Assembly (NCBI GenBank): GCA_026873275.1
Contig: JANTUC010000002.1
Coordinates: 1,736,001-1,800,000, forward strand
Source: Pseudopithomyces maydicus
Lineage: Eukaryota; Ascomycota; Dothideomycetes; Pleosporales; Didymosphaeriaceae
Reading direction: 5' to 3'
DNA length: 64,000 bases
Shown: positions 9,686 through 21,020 of the stretch, piece by piece
Position numbering within the stretch: position 1 is the first letter of the stretch
How the letters are laid out: every line of letters starts with the position of its first letter
Notes under the pieces: model-generated
The model's input: the letters and a program-made list of their open reading frames with translations, nothing else
The model's database searches: none
Told to the model about the DNA's origin: nothing
Made by a program: the position numbers and the translations under genes

Positions 9686-10000
9686 GCCTCCCGATCTTAG
9701 ATGACAGGGATATGACTGCTCAATTGTCTTGGAACGAGAGAGATTATCGATAAACATGTTTTTTTTTTACTTGCCACCAAAATTCAAAGATTCATAATCT
9801 GCACAATGATATTCTATTGAACCTTGATGAAGTAGTTACCTGCTATCTATGATAAAGTCATGATACAGGACTGTGGCTCAATCTTCAAATATTTTGATCA
9901 TTTCTCGACACCAAACGTAACTCGCCGTGTTCCAAGGTTGTATTTAAGCTATAGAATTTAATTCTATATGACGAGACGGGCTTGCTTGACGAGAAACTCC
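9686..10000. other. Intergenic, nothing seen
   Basis: About 315 bp with a T9 run near 9760; no gene. Confidence 0.5.
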
Positions 10001-11159
10001 TCAATTTCGGCGGTATAACAGATGGATCGAGAGAGGATATTGCAACTCGTTAAGTACGACTCGGTAGTTCTTCACATTCCCACCCAAAGCAAATTGCATG
10101 GCGAATCCGGTTGGAGTACGAGCACACAGCGTGTTGAAAGCGGGGTGTGGCACTGTTGAGTTGCTTAGTTGGACACAGACACGGGCTGAGAATGAAGGGA
10201 AGAAGAGCCCCGTGAGAGACACCCAGCGTGCGATTTTCACGAGAAGATCGTTGTTGACTTCCGGTGGGTGTGTATTTGGGGTCGTCCATGCTGGGTATGA
10301 CATTGGAAAGCGAGGATACAGGTCGACAAATACAAGAATTCCACCTCCAGAGACCTCCTGAAGAGAAATCCTTTGTATATCGAGAACACCGCCGGCCTCT
10401 GTCAGTGAAGAGAATTTATCTATGACACGTTGCGCTACACCTGTCTGGTTGGGAAACATGATCTTTGTGTTCGGAGACATTTGCATGATTCTGATCAAGG
10501 GCATTATATTGAAAACGGCACCCTGAACGCATTCAGCAGTGAGTTCAATAATGCTCGGAGTGTACACGTAGCATAATTCGTGGATGCGGGGCACGAATGT
10601 AGCCATATAGTCTATAAATTCTATCGGTCTAATTCGTACGTGACGAACAGGGCGCAATACTGGGAGAAATTCGCTTCGTATCTGACGGCATATTGCAGTG
10701 AGCCTATTCGTGTTAGCAAAGATGACCGAGAGGTGGGTAATCCGTTGGCGAAACAACTCACCCCCATGATGAGTGTTTGAAGTGGTTGTCTTGATCTTGT
10801 ACATGAGCTTTGCGTACAGTAACTGAGTTAGCTGTTGCCTCTTTGGCTAGAATGACATAGATCTGATTGCGCAGTTCGCTAGACAGCTTCAGAAAAGGAA
10901 AGATGCTCTGATGTTCTACCAATGAGTGAACGGCAGCACTGGCTTGCGAAAGCTCAGCTGAGTTCGGTGGATCATCATCTGAGCCGGAGGCGTATGTTCG
11001 CCGGAGGGAAGTGTGAACCATGTTTAGGGCAAATCCAGGGTTGACAATTGTACCTTGAGCTTTGCCAAAGGGCAAAGTGCTACAATTGAGATGATCTCTT
11101 GGATTTGAGGGACAGTTATTTGTAAATAGGTTAAGGCATGAGTACTTAGTCATGGCCAA
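10001..11159 (-). CDS. F-box-like / 2EXR-like protein
   Basis: Predicted complement of 10762-11159 joined to 10001-10703 (366 aa). The 58-bp intron has a GTGAGT donor, a GCTAACA branch site and a TAG acceptor. The segment FPFLKLSSELRNQIYVILA matches the short motif that opens the large fungal family often annotated as F-box-like or 2EXR proteins. The block LTAICRQIRSEFLPVLRP just after the splice junction is also typical, and the intron places it directly in frame. These proteins are abundant in Dothideomycetes and mostly uncharacterised; a role as substrate adaptor in ubiquitin ligation is only a possibility. The start at 11159 is not certain. Confidence 0.7.
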
Positions 11160-11718
11160 ACGAAAGGCAAGTGAAACTTTGCAAACAGTCTTGCCACTTT
11201 TTCACGTACATCCCTCTTCCAGTAATTTGGACCACCTAAAGCTCAATCAACCTAACAAGTAGGCGTCAATACCCCGGCGCAGTCATTTAAAGCACGTGAG
11301 GCAGCTAATGAGGTCCTATGCCGTAAATATACAGGCAGTAACGACCATGGCAAAAACATGAAACTTTGAAGAAGCTTGAACAAATGATCCAATATTAATC
11401 AGATAGCCCCAGCAACTCTCGACTAAAAAAGGGGAAATCATCCCCTTGCTCAAATATAAATCGAAGGTTAGCCAGGCACTCTCCTCTTTGCCACTGGGAA
11501 CGGTAAAATAAGAGCGCACGTGTGCTATTGAAGAGTTTCATGTGCTGATTTCCTATCCAGAAAACGTTGAACGAACCTCGTATCTATCTGTGCATGCACC
11601 ATACGCTATTTCACTCTGACTATAAAAATATGCACATGGATACTAGATTTAATTTCCACTGCTACGGTGTGCACATATAAAGCCCAAATTCCAACATCGT
11701 ATACCACAAATGAAGTTT
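11160..11718. other. Intergenic, nothing seen
   Basis: About 560 bp without a supported gene. Confidence 0.5.
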
Positions 11719-13219
11719 TCAAGCGAAACTGGCCCCTACTGCCCATGTTGCATCTGCATTAAAAGATGCTGCTGCATCATAATCATGAACACCGCCATTA
11801 CTTGCAGTATAGCCGATATTGTTGTAGTGACGAATGAAGCGAGTGGGATATCCCCAAGCACGGATCGTAGTCCCAGACCCACCAAGACCAGCATTAGGAC
11901 AGAACGTAGCATCCTCCTTGAACTGTTTTGAGTTGTCATTCGCCGCTAGTGTAAGGACCCAGTTGTAATGGCGAAGATAGCTGCCCGGCGTGTCCTTCGA
12001 TTCAAAAGATACGCACGCACTATTACCAAGACCAGTACGGACAGTCCAGCTAGCCTGCTGCTTGAGCGATGTTGCGCTGGATGAGGTGACGACCTGGGTG
12101 TTTACGGTGGAGCCTGTGTGCGCAAGATACCGCGTGTCGTACCCCGAGGTAGTAGCCCGTAGTGAGATCGATGAGCCAATTGTTAATGCCGGGCCACTAA
12201 CCATCGAGGTAGTGGCATATTTAGCAGCGACAATATTAGCCTGAACAGAGTTCTCAACATCGTCGGAAGGGTATCCACTTGTCATGACGCCCTCGTAGAA
12301 CGTGCCTTGAGCGCTGACGCTGTTGTCACCGCCGATACCGAGGATTATGGCTCCCTCCTTTTTCATGGGGTTGTACCCTGCTGCAGTAGGGCGAGCACCA
12401 TTGTAGTAGGTTGTCAACGAACCCGATGCAGCATTCCCCCCTTCATCGCCCACTTGTTGGGTCCACCCTTCAGGGTGGCAGTGAGAAAACGATAGTTCAC
12501 AGTTGGATCACCAGTGTTTTGTTTGGATCCTTGGCCCGAGAATAATCCATTTTCAAGGTCCGCCATCACCCAGGGTCCACTCCCCCTCCTGACCCCCAAT
12601 TTTTGTTATCCCCAAAGTATATGGCTTCCATATGGCCGTTTCCCGTATCGAGGTTATTCGTTTCAGCGTTTCCGAAGTCCATGCAGCACCCTCCGTTGAA
12701 TACAGTTCCGTCCAACATTGCATACATACCCTCTGCTGCATCGCCCGTGGCTGATCCGCTCACTTTGTTGTTGCGGTACCCTGTACCTGGCGAGATGAAG
12801 ACACCGTACGCTTTTTGCCCGTTCAAGGTCACTGGTGCCCCGGTTGCACTGGCTAAATTGTCATAGCCATTGGATTCCGGACCCTTGAATCCTCCAGGAG
12901 GGGCTTGGGTGAGGTGATTGCTTCTTCCAGACTGGTCATAGATTTGAACAATCAAACAAGTAGTAGAGGCACAGAACGTGTCTTGTGCAGCAGCATTTGC
13001 AACTCCACCGGCAGAAAGAGGTGCGATATTTGTTGTAGCGTTGTCTGAGCCACGTCTCACCTGGTAGAGTGAGCCAGAGAATGCATTGTAGAGCGCGCGA
13101 GTGGTCGAGTACGCCGCAATACAAGGTGTGCCGCCCACTGAATAAAGGTCGCAGGGACCGGCTGCTACGAGAGATCCAGTGGCCACGAGGCCCAAAGCGA
13201 AAGTTAGCCTCGAAGACAT
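11719..13219 (-). CDS. abfB: Alpha-L-arabinofuranosidase B, GH54 + CBM42, two apparent single-base losses
   Basis: Releases arabinose side chains from arabinoxylan and arabinan outside the cell. The N-terminus is a signal peptide (MSSRLTFALGLVATGSLVAA), followed by GPCDLYSVGGTPC. The catalytic domain shows the vicinal cysteines and glutamate of GGCCMDFGNAE (nucleophile) and the Asp of GIGGDNS (acid/base in the characterised family). The C-terminal CBM42 includes FESKDTPGSYLRHYN and TRFIRHYN. The frame changes twice: near 12577, between WGSGGG and GPWVMADLENG, and in the C6 run at 12436-12441, between KWAMKGG and NAASGS. Each is explained by one missing base, and restoring both gives 500 codons, the usual family length. 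Either a recent pseudogene or sequence error; error is favoured because other genes here show the same pattern. Divergent from a Zn2Cys6 regulator. Confidence 0.88.
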
Positions 13220-14130
13220 GTCTGGTTGCTCCTGAAGGTCGACGCACCACCTCGTGCACAAGACCGCAGTCTTTTAAGCTGTGAAGATCATCTCGGCGCC
13301 ACGTTCTCAATGCAGGCCGAGAGTAAAATGATCCGTTCGCTTGTCAAGATTCGCAGGTTAATATGGAAGTATTGCAAACTTCCTCCAATAACCAGTACTC
13401 GCCCGAGGTATCGCGGACGAACGGTGCATCGTCATGCCGAGAGGTGAAGTCGGGTCACCTATGGTCTGTATCCCTAAGGCCTAATGAAGTAGGCAGAAAG
13501 GTCAACCATGGCGAAAGCTTAATCGATCCAAGATGCTGCTAATCGGAATAGGTGTCTTGAAGATTCACACGACGCGTTCCACTAGCGTGATTGCGGGGTC
13601 CCCGGATAATTCAGACGATCTTGTCTTCCTACGGCAATTCCCCGGTCCACAGGCGAGTTCGGGGGATAGTCATTGGTGGAATGCCTGGAAATGCGCTAAC
13701 ACGACCTTTCTGCTTCTGTACTGGGAAGCGGAGCGGCTCTTGATATCAATTCTCCTCCTCGGACGCCGTCAAATCACTGGCCCGGGCTACCTTTTCTTCC
13801 TACGAAGCCAGTTTCCGTCTGAATAACCTACCTTTTCTTGGTTTTGCAACCTGGATAGGTGCTTCTGATGACATCATTGAGTGGGCGAGCAGAGATGGAT
13901 GTCGTGCACGCAAGAAGACAGCTCACATGATGGTTGACTATTAAGATGGCGAGCTGATAAATCTGCAATATGAATCTTGGTTCATGGAGGTCTGTCACTG
14001 TCTTGGCTGAGCCGCTGGCCAGCCAATCACATGGCACAAGGTTGTGGGTATGCCGTCCAAGACTAGTGAGATTATGTAATACTTCTCTGGCGAAAGTTCC
14101 CCTCCTGACGCGCCACATTGCTTCTCTAAC
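13220..14130. other. Divergent promoter region, abfB / Zn2Cys6 gene
   Basis: About 910 bp between divergently transcribed abfB and a Zn2Cys6 regulator. ORFs at 13533-13826 and 13828-14244 have no recognisable domains. No operator could be assigned. Confidence 0.5.
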
Positions 14131-15842
14131 ATGTCTTCCACTCAAACTGGCAGAGGATGTTGGACTTGCAAAGAGCGGAAAGTAGCGTGCGATCGGGAGC
14201 GTCCTTCTTGTAGAGCATGCATCAAGGCTGGCCGCCGATGCCACGGTTACGGCTTAAAACTCTCCTGGCCTCGACAGGGTGACAAGAAACGCGCAATAGT
14301 ATTACAGAGCGATGCCATCTCGTTCTATTCCGATGCACTAGAAAGCTTCGTTCGTGTGGCAGACTCTAGTGTCAAATTGCATGGATATGACGGGCTACGA
14401 GGAACCGATTTTGTTAATGTCTTGTTCTCCGACGTGGACATGCACGATGCCCTTTTCAAAGCGTCTATGCATGCCGCTAAATTCGACCAGGTCGCCATCG
14501 ACTCGAGCAGTCCCGTTCCTCTTGCGTTGTTTCTTCGAGAACACGCGAAGTCGACCATTCATTGCAATCCACAATGGCCCACTTTCCCGACTAGAGCAAC
14601 GGAAATAGACTTGCTGGGATATTGTACGTTGCTTTGCATCGTGTTTCCAGCCTCTTGCTAATTCTACGAGTCCAAGAGAAAGTTGCTCCTCACCTTACAT
14701 GCATCGATAATGTAGCGGTCCAGGATCTGGTTCTTCGCATGGCCTTCACAGACACCCAGGCGGGCGCCACCGGTATTCTGTTTGCCATCTTCGCCATTTC
14801 TAGCTTGCACTTCGCAGACGAGGCTAGTGCACGGCACTTTAAATCCAAGGCCATCGAAGCTATCCAGACTTCAACAACCCAGTTGCCGAATGCTGCGCTT
14901 TCCCTTCAACAAGTCATCACCTTTACCTTGCTTTCGTTATACGAGGTAAACTCCGTCCTTTGCTGCGAGTTTTCACGTGGAGGAAGCTGATATCCATGGA
15001 CAAAGAACCTAGCTCAAAACCAGCCACGAAGTGAATGGGAGTATGCTATATGCGGTATGCAGATCACTGGCGTTGCGACATTTGCGCTTGACCGAAATTA
15101 CGAGGGTGATGAAGCACTCGTGCTGGATATGGCGGCATATCATGAGTTTGTGGCTCAGCTCAGCGCCCGGCATAACACTAGGCGGACCAAAATGATGAAG
15201 AGAATACGATCGCAGCATCTCGCTGCTGTGATTCTGAACAGATCTCGCCAGACATTTGTAAGTTCTTGCATGTTCATTGCGATACACCAGTTGACGGGAT
15301 GAGTCCAGATCCGGCCCATTTTGGCTTGTTCGCTCGAGGTATTTTGCTCTCTTAGATATATTCTAGACATTTGCTGGGATATCAAAGAGAACAGTAACAT
15401 CCCAAGCGCAACTCTTGATGCGCTAGAGCAGCAGCTCAAGAACGCAGAGCAACATCTTGAAGATCCCGAATTCGCAGAAGGATTCTCTGGAGCTCCGTCT
15501 CACACGACGGCGCTCGCCGAACTGCATCGCCTTTCGGGTTTGATCTACCTCTACCGTGTTGGTAAACGACTTCCGTCGCTCCATCCAGCCCTTGGATCAG
15601 TCGTAGCAGAAGCATTCAAGGTTTTAGAGAGTATGCGAGTTTGCGATAGAACATTCCCGCTGTTTGTGCTTGGCTGTGAAGCCGAGACTGATCTGCAACG
15701 CACTCTCTTCTTGCGAATTACAAGACAAACGGAAGAAGAATGTCTGAGTCCTGCACCAATGCGAATGAGACAATATATGGAAAGATTTTGGGCATTGAAA
15801 GACTTGGATGATACGGGCATGATCGAGCACGGAGAAAAATGA
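14131..15842 (+). CDS. Zn2Cys6 transcription factor with fungal-specific domain
   Basis: Predicted join of 14131-14623, 14671-14945, 15024-15257 and 15309-15842 (511 aa); introns are 47, 78 and 51 bp. Residues 10-37 form a canonical binuclear zinc cluster, C-x2-C-x6-C-x6-C-x2-C-x6-C, followed by the basic stretch typical of DNA-binding regulators. The rest resembles the fungal transcription factor domain (PF11951-like), with segments such as FADEASARHFKSKAIEAIQ and PNAALSLQQVITFTLLSLYE. In intron 1 the nearer AG would create a stop, so the acceptor ending at 14670 was chosen. It may regulate neighbouring genes such as abfB, but adjacency is the only evidence. No frame break. Confidence 0.82.
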
Positions 15843-17277
15843 CAGCGGCAGTTAGTGCGCGGAGACTTCCCCCATCTACGTAGTATTTAACTCGATGATA
15901 TCAGTTCATTGACGGAATTTCGATACCAACTGAAAGCTCTTGATCTACCCTCCAACCATTACGTCTTGCTCCCTTGGTGACTCAGAAATAGATTGAGAGT
16001 GTTTCACTTTTTGAATGGGATGATGAAACATGTTCCAATTCCCTTCCTTCTGCTTGGTCTGACGGATGATCATTGTGGCTTACTTGATACATACTTTTGC
16101 GCCCTCTAGCATGCCGCACCGCGCCTCTCAATATAACGCCCTTGCCGCTTTAGCGATAGTCAATACATGAACCTTCTCAAGTGTTTGCCTAGGAATGAGT
16201 TGAGTGTTGGAATCAATTTCGGAAGCAATAGAGCGACAATTTCTGAAGGCAGATAATCCATTATACACATGTAGCTTTGCCTTAAAAAATAGCTGTCCAA
16301 ACGGTTAGTATCTAACCCTGAATACTGGTTCGCATAGCAACAAGAAGATGCCTTTTGTCTAGAAACGTGTGGGTGTATATTGCTACATAAATCTGTCAGC
16401 CTTGCGGGACCTCACCTGTAGGGGCCCCGGGGCCCCGGGGGCATGCTTATCACGTGACGTCGAAATCACGCGCCCAAGCACCAGGGCACCTAAGTAGCCT
16501 CACTTTACAGCACCACGGTATGTAGATACAACCACTTTATCCACAGGCTTCACTATTCTCTATACAAAATGATTATCATTTTTCTTGTAGTCTAGAAACA
16601 CGACGCATGATTCGACGGCATGGAGAACCCGTGATCGGTGGGGATCCATGGATGGTAACCCAAAAGCTTAGATAGGGAGGTGCTCAGCCTTGTGCCGACC
16701 TTGACTGGCTTACGTTTTAAAAGCTTTCAACGCAACCACTCAACTAACACAATAGATAGGAAAATAAGACTTACTTCAAAATGAGCAGAACGTGTTCAAC
16801 GGACAGTATGTGCTCTCATCAGATAACCACAGCTCTTTGACTACATCCTAGACTCTTTTGACCACAAAGTAAATAATTACGTCATTTATCTATCCACGAA
16901 GAGCGTCTCGCTTGCAAGAATACAACAAATGACTTCAATGCACCAATTACGAGGTCGTATACTTTTATCCGGGCTGACAAACCCTGGGGGTTGCACCCAA
17001 TAACCACGTCGTTAATTTATCGTCAAATTCAGGGATTTTATGGCCCCCGATCTGTCACCTATATTTACTCGGCTCTGCCTGCTGTCAAGAAATGAAATAA
17101 CGGCCTACTACCACCTCATTTATCAGAAATGCAAGTGGATGATAAAAACAGGACACTCTGCGAGAACATACAAAAGACCAAGTCTTCTTTAAAAAAACCG
17201 CAGTTCTGCTAAGATATCCACAGTTTTTAGGGCTACTCTGTGACACGGAATCACTTAGGCTTCGACAACAACTGAAA
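15843..17277. other. Intergenic, 1.4 kb, gene-free
   Basis: No supported gene on either strand. It contains a short GC-palindrome block at 16421-16442 followed by CACGTG (16451) overlapping TGACGT (16455), in otherwise AT-rich sequence. No transposon ends or long repeats were noticed. Confidence 0.55.
16421..16442. repeat. GC-palindromic block (GGGGCCCC twice)
   Basis: Two overlapping GGGGCCCC palindromes in an otherwise AT-rich intergenic region. Function unknown. Confidence 0.7.
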
Positions 17278-18069
17278 ATGCATTACCACGCTTTGCTTGG
17301 AGCCATTTTTACGGCTGCGGGCGCATGGACAAACCACCCTGAAGATTCCGCACCCCCGATGGCGCGTGCATTGAAACCACGTTGGGATCTTACAACCATT
17401 CAACAAGGCCATACGAATGTTCCTGTAATCCGATACACGCACGCAATAGGAACAATAGATAAAACTGGGTTTTCATATGCAGAAGCAGGTCGCGCGGCGG
17501 CTGGTCGTTCAGACTTGGAAGTCAGAAACGAGTGGATACAGATTTCTGAGGACTACGTCGATGTTGACGACGATATAAGGGAAGGGGGAGCAACGATTCG
17601 AATATATCTACTTGACCTGGTAGTCGATAGAAGATACAAGATTGGCTATAAAGTCGATGAATTGGAAGGGCGCCAGGCCAATCCATATGAGTTCAATGCG
17701 CCGAGAACCGATGACCCAGGGACAACAGATACTTCTTCGGAGTTGAGTTCAAGCACTACGGATCCTGTTCCAAGCTCCACCTACCTTGAATCAAGCAGTA
17801 CCGAGACTTTGGAAACGGCTTCCACAGACTTTCCTGGCCTGCACTCAGTCATAGGTATAACCTCCACAGAGACATCTACGACAGAAGAGGATCCGAGCGC
17901 GACGCAGACTTCGACTGGAACCGAGACAGATAATCCAGATGGGATGTCGATTTCCTCAACCTCGAACACGAGCCCAACGAATACCAGCTCTGGGGCACCA
18001 GTTACATTTCATGGATCACTAGAATTGGTTTGGTTTCTCTTCTTACTCCTGGCTTCTATATTTGTTTAA
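17278..18069 (+). CDS. GPI-anchored Ser/Thr-rich cell-surface protein
   Basis: A single-exon protein of 263 aa. The N-terminus (LLGAIFTAAGA) looks like a signal peptide. Residues about 35-140 form a globular, charged region without cysteine pairs. Residues about 145-240 are very rich in Ser, Thr and Glu, consistent with an O-glycosylated stalk. The last 20 residues are hydrophobic and preceded by SSGAP, a plausible GPI attachment site. This is the usual layout of wall or membrane surface proteins in filamentous fungi. No catalytic family is recognised. Confidence 0.75.
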   Translation: MHYHALLGAIFTAAGAWTNHPEDSAPPMARALKPRWDLTTIQQGHTNVPVIRYTHAIGTIDKTGFSYAEAGRAAAGRSDLEVRNEWIQISEDYVDVDDDIREGGATIRIYLLDLVVDRRYKIGYKVDELEGRQANPYEFNAPRTDDPGTTDTSSELSSSTTDPVPSSTYLESSSTETLETASTDFPGLHSVIGITSTETSTTEEDPSATQTSTGTETDNPDGMSISSTSNTSPTNTSSGAPVTFHGSLELVWFLFLLLASIFV

Positions 18070-18348
18070 AGCCTGGACATACATGAAGGTTCTACGCTAC
18101 ATAATGAGGGATACCACTTTTTTCTTTCCGGGAGAAGGCGAGCTGTGAGTTATCAAATAGGGAAATAATGAAGGAAGGTATTTGACGAGGATAGATAAAA
18201 ACATCTATTCGACAGTTTATAGCAAACCTAGCTTCCGTTTAATTTATTGCTTATTAGCTTTAAATCATCCACGCATTCCAATGTGAATCCATTGCTACTC
18301 CGTAAACTAGGCTTTACACAAGCTTATCTCTTACTAACCTGTTGCATA

Positions 18349-20208
18349 CTAATATATCTTCCAGGTTTTCTCTACCAGTCCTCTCTCATCAACAAGACTG
18401 TCAATGGCACCATCCATCATCAAGCCATCGATGTATGCACCACCTGCAATCTTATAATACCCAAAGCTAGGGTGCAGAATCAGAGGCATGACAAAGCCGC
18501 AGGGAAGCATGACAACATCACCAACGAGACATACACCAGAAATTCCCCAATAGTCTTCCGTGGTTCTAAACAAGAACCTCCCTTCACAAGCAGCACTTGA
18601 ACGCTCCCGAAATTCATCGAAGATACTTTGAACGGTGTCAGTGCCTAGCTTGCGCTCTGCTCTCTCGAACTCTTTTTGCGATGATCTGCTGTGTCCTGTT
18701 TCCGAAAGTATCCATAGCTCCCAAAGTTTGTCAAGAGTTTTCGGTTGATCAATAAGAAAACCCGATCGGAAGTTGCATGTGAAGAGTCGTCTAAAATTGA
18801 CACTTGCTGGCGTATTGGGGGGACATTTACACGTCAAAATCCGGCAAAAGATTGACAGTAATGATCTAGATGGTTTATCAGTATTTTCTTGGCAGTTTTT
18901 AATAGCTGCAGGTAGCGGTTGACGGTCTGACGAGAGGGGCTGGGTGTATGTGATGGTATCTAGATGAAATCCCAGCATTTTCATCATCAGACCGTCAGAT
19001 TCAAACCAGATGTTTGGTTCAAATCGGGTTTTTGCTGGCTCCATAGGGATAAGATATACACTATTTCTTCTGTCGCTGAAGCTGTGCGCGCTCAGGTCAG
19101 GGACCCATGATGGGTCATTTGTATCCTTGAATGAAATCGCTCGCAGTGCCTGATAGCAACCTATCGCGTCATCTCTCACACTTGAACCAAGCGCTAAAAT
19201 CATGAATTTGTGGAAAAGCTCTGGGGCCGGTATGTTGGTGCCTAGATTGAGCAACTCTTTGCTCTCTTCCAAAGAAACGAGACCGAGGAACCCATAGACA
19301 TGATCGTGTGGAATGGTTGTCGAGCGACAGACTGTCAGCTGCAAACAATCAACCAGAGATATGGTTCTCTGTGCCGTAGAAGCTAAAGTATAGCGCAGCG
19401 TGATCATGTTATCCAGAGGCTGTAGGAGATCTGTCGCTGTTTTTGCTGCAGCTCCAAGTTCGTCCCGCAAGTCCGCGTCATCACCACTGCTGCTGCTGTT
19501 CAAGTAAGTCGTGTACTTGGGTCTAAGCATCAGGGCCTCGAAAGCGTTTTCGAGCTGAGTGAAAGTGAAGGAAGATTTCCCACACATGAAAACCGGCGGT
19601 TCAACTGGTAGCACACATTCTTGTACGACCCATACGCGCGACCACCATTCTCTTCGGCATATATGGAGGATTAAATTGTACATAATCCGAAGCTCTTGGC
19701 CGATTGATTCCTCAGTACCTGGTTCTGCTGGTGTCGTCAACTTGAACAGGTTGGCTGTTGATATCATATCTGCCAACCTGTCTGAGTGTTTATCGGATTC
19801 GCCCAGCCATATGATCACCTGGGCCGATTCCACGTAAATCGGTTTCATGAGGCTGATTTGATGCTGTTTTTCGTTTGTATCGCCTTGGTTGATGCATATC
19901 TGATCAATCCACAAGTCTCGGTCCGTGCTGTCTAGACGAAGGTGTTTTAGAGCAATATAAAGACTCGTTGTCACATTCAGAAGCTTTCCATCCACAAGTA
20001 TCTGCTCTCTATCGTTCTCATCTCCCCATCTGTACGACAAAGCATGATATCGGCCCTTTTCTTGTTCCAAACTGACAGCCCTTAAGCTACAGCTTATTTC
20101 ATCGGACCAGCTACCCTTTTGGAGGGTCAATATACGGATTTGATCACTGTTGTGGTCCAAAGATTGATGTACTACGCTCGAAGTGGCTTTGGAGGCGTAA
20201 CGCGGCAT
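18349..20208 (-). CDS. HET-domain (heterokaryon incompatibility) protein
   Basis: A single-exon protein of 619 aa. The HET domain (PF06985) lies at about residues 54-210, with hallmark blocks ALSYRWGDEND, LWIDQICINQGD and ESAQVIIWLGE. The C-terminus (GDVVMLPCGFVMPLIL then AGGAYIDGLMMDG) matches the conserved tail of many HET proteins. Such proteins can trigger cell death after fusion of incompatible hyphae, though most family members have no proven incompatibility role. HET genes are often multicopy and polymorphic, which fits the accessory character of this half of the window. Reading frame is intact. Confidence 0.92.
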   Translation of the reverse strand: MPRYASKATSSVVHQSLDHNSDQIRILTLQKGSWSDEISCSLRAVSLEQEKGRYHALSYRWGDENDREQILVDGKLLNVTTSLYIALKHLRLDSTDRDLWIDQICINQGDTNEKQHQISLMKPIYVESAQVIIWLGESDKHSDRLADMISTANLFKLTTPAEPGTEESIGQELRIMYNLILHICRREWWSRVWVVQECVLPVEPPVFMCGKSSFTFTQLENAFEALMLRPKYTTYLNSSSSGDDADLRDELGAAAKTATDLLQPLDNMITLRYTLASTAQRTISLVDCLQLTVCRSTTIPHDHVYGFLGLVSLEESKELLNLGTNIPAPELFHKFMILALGSSVRDDAIGCYQALRAISFKDTNDPSWVPDLSAHSFSDRRNSVYLIPMEPAKTRFEPNIWFESDGLMMKMLGFHLDTITYTQPLSSDRQPLPAAIKNCQENTDKPSRSLLSIFCRILTCKCPPNTPASVNFRRLFTCNFRSGFLIDQPKTLDKLWELWILSETGHSRSSQKEFERAERKLGTDTVQSIFDEFRERSSAACEGRFLFRTTEDYWGISGVCLVGDVVMLPCGFVMPLILHPSFGYYKIAGGAYIDGLMMDGAIDSLVDERGLVEKTWKIY

Positions 20209-21020
20209 TCTATTTTGTCAAGACTTTCTAGTAATAGACACACTTCAGTCTAGGGTAGAAGTAAGGCTGGTGATTAGATTGAAACCCCCGCTTTCGCTTT
20301 TATTTGCTTAGATAATCTATACGGTGAGGCTAGGTCGCTTACGCACTGTGATCCTCGCTCCCCAACCAGATTCATAGGATCCAGCAGGGGGCAATCGCCT
20401 GCAAAGTCTTATAAAGATGTCCCCTAGACGTAAATCAAATAAATTTTTATGGATCGGCTTCAATGGTATCTTCATGAGCTGGATCATTCAAGCACCACGT
20501 GCACTTGTGTCCGGTGTCCGGACTGTGTTTAGCCTCGCGCCACCTGAACGAGAACCCTGCCCATCCTTTCGGTTACGAGTACTCTTTATACAGTGTTACA
20601 GCACACGCACGACTCGATTAGATGCCAGACCACATTCCGCAATTATGAGCAGTGCAAAAAGTTCTTCGAGTTCTGGTCATCCACAAAAACAGCTTTCAAT
20701 GTCATGGTGGTGATTGGGTTTTCCGTGTAAGAGATGAAGAAGTGGCAGCTTTGGCTTGATCACAGGTGCATATACATGTTTTGTGTGTTTTTGAAAAGAT
20801 AGCAGCTGAGTATGAGCTGACAAGATATCGCATATATAGATTGAGAGAATGCTATTTCTCTCACGCGACAGGCACAGAATTTTTGAGCTCTTCGTAGTTG
20901 TGACTCTATCGTGGAAAAGTAAACGCCAGAAGATTTAACATCTCATCACTCTCATTCATAGGCAGCCATCCCTCCAAATGATCAGGTTTGATCAGGCTCG
21001 CGCACCGCCACCATTCTGAA
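20209..21020. other. Intergenic, no gene supported
   Basis: An ORF at 20417-20713 (98 codons) starts with ATG but shows no domain, signal or TM segment. This stretch marks the change from the AT-richer left part to the denser, GC-richer right part. Confidence 0.45.

Noticed and set aside
20417..20713. 98-codon ORF with ATG
   Set aside because: No domain, signal peptide, TM helix or splice sites; kept only as a note in the intergenic entry.
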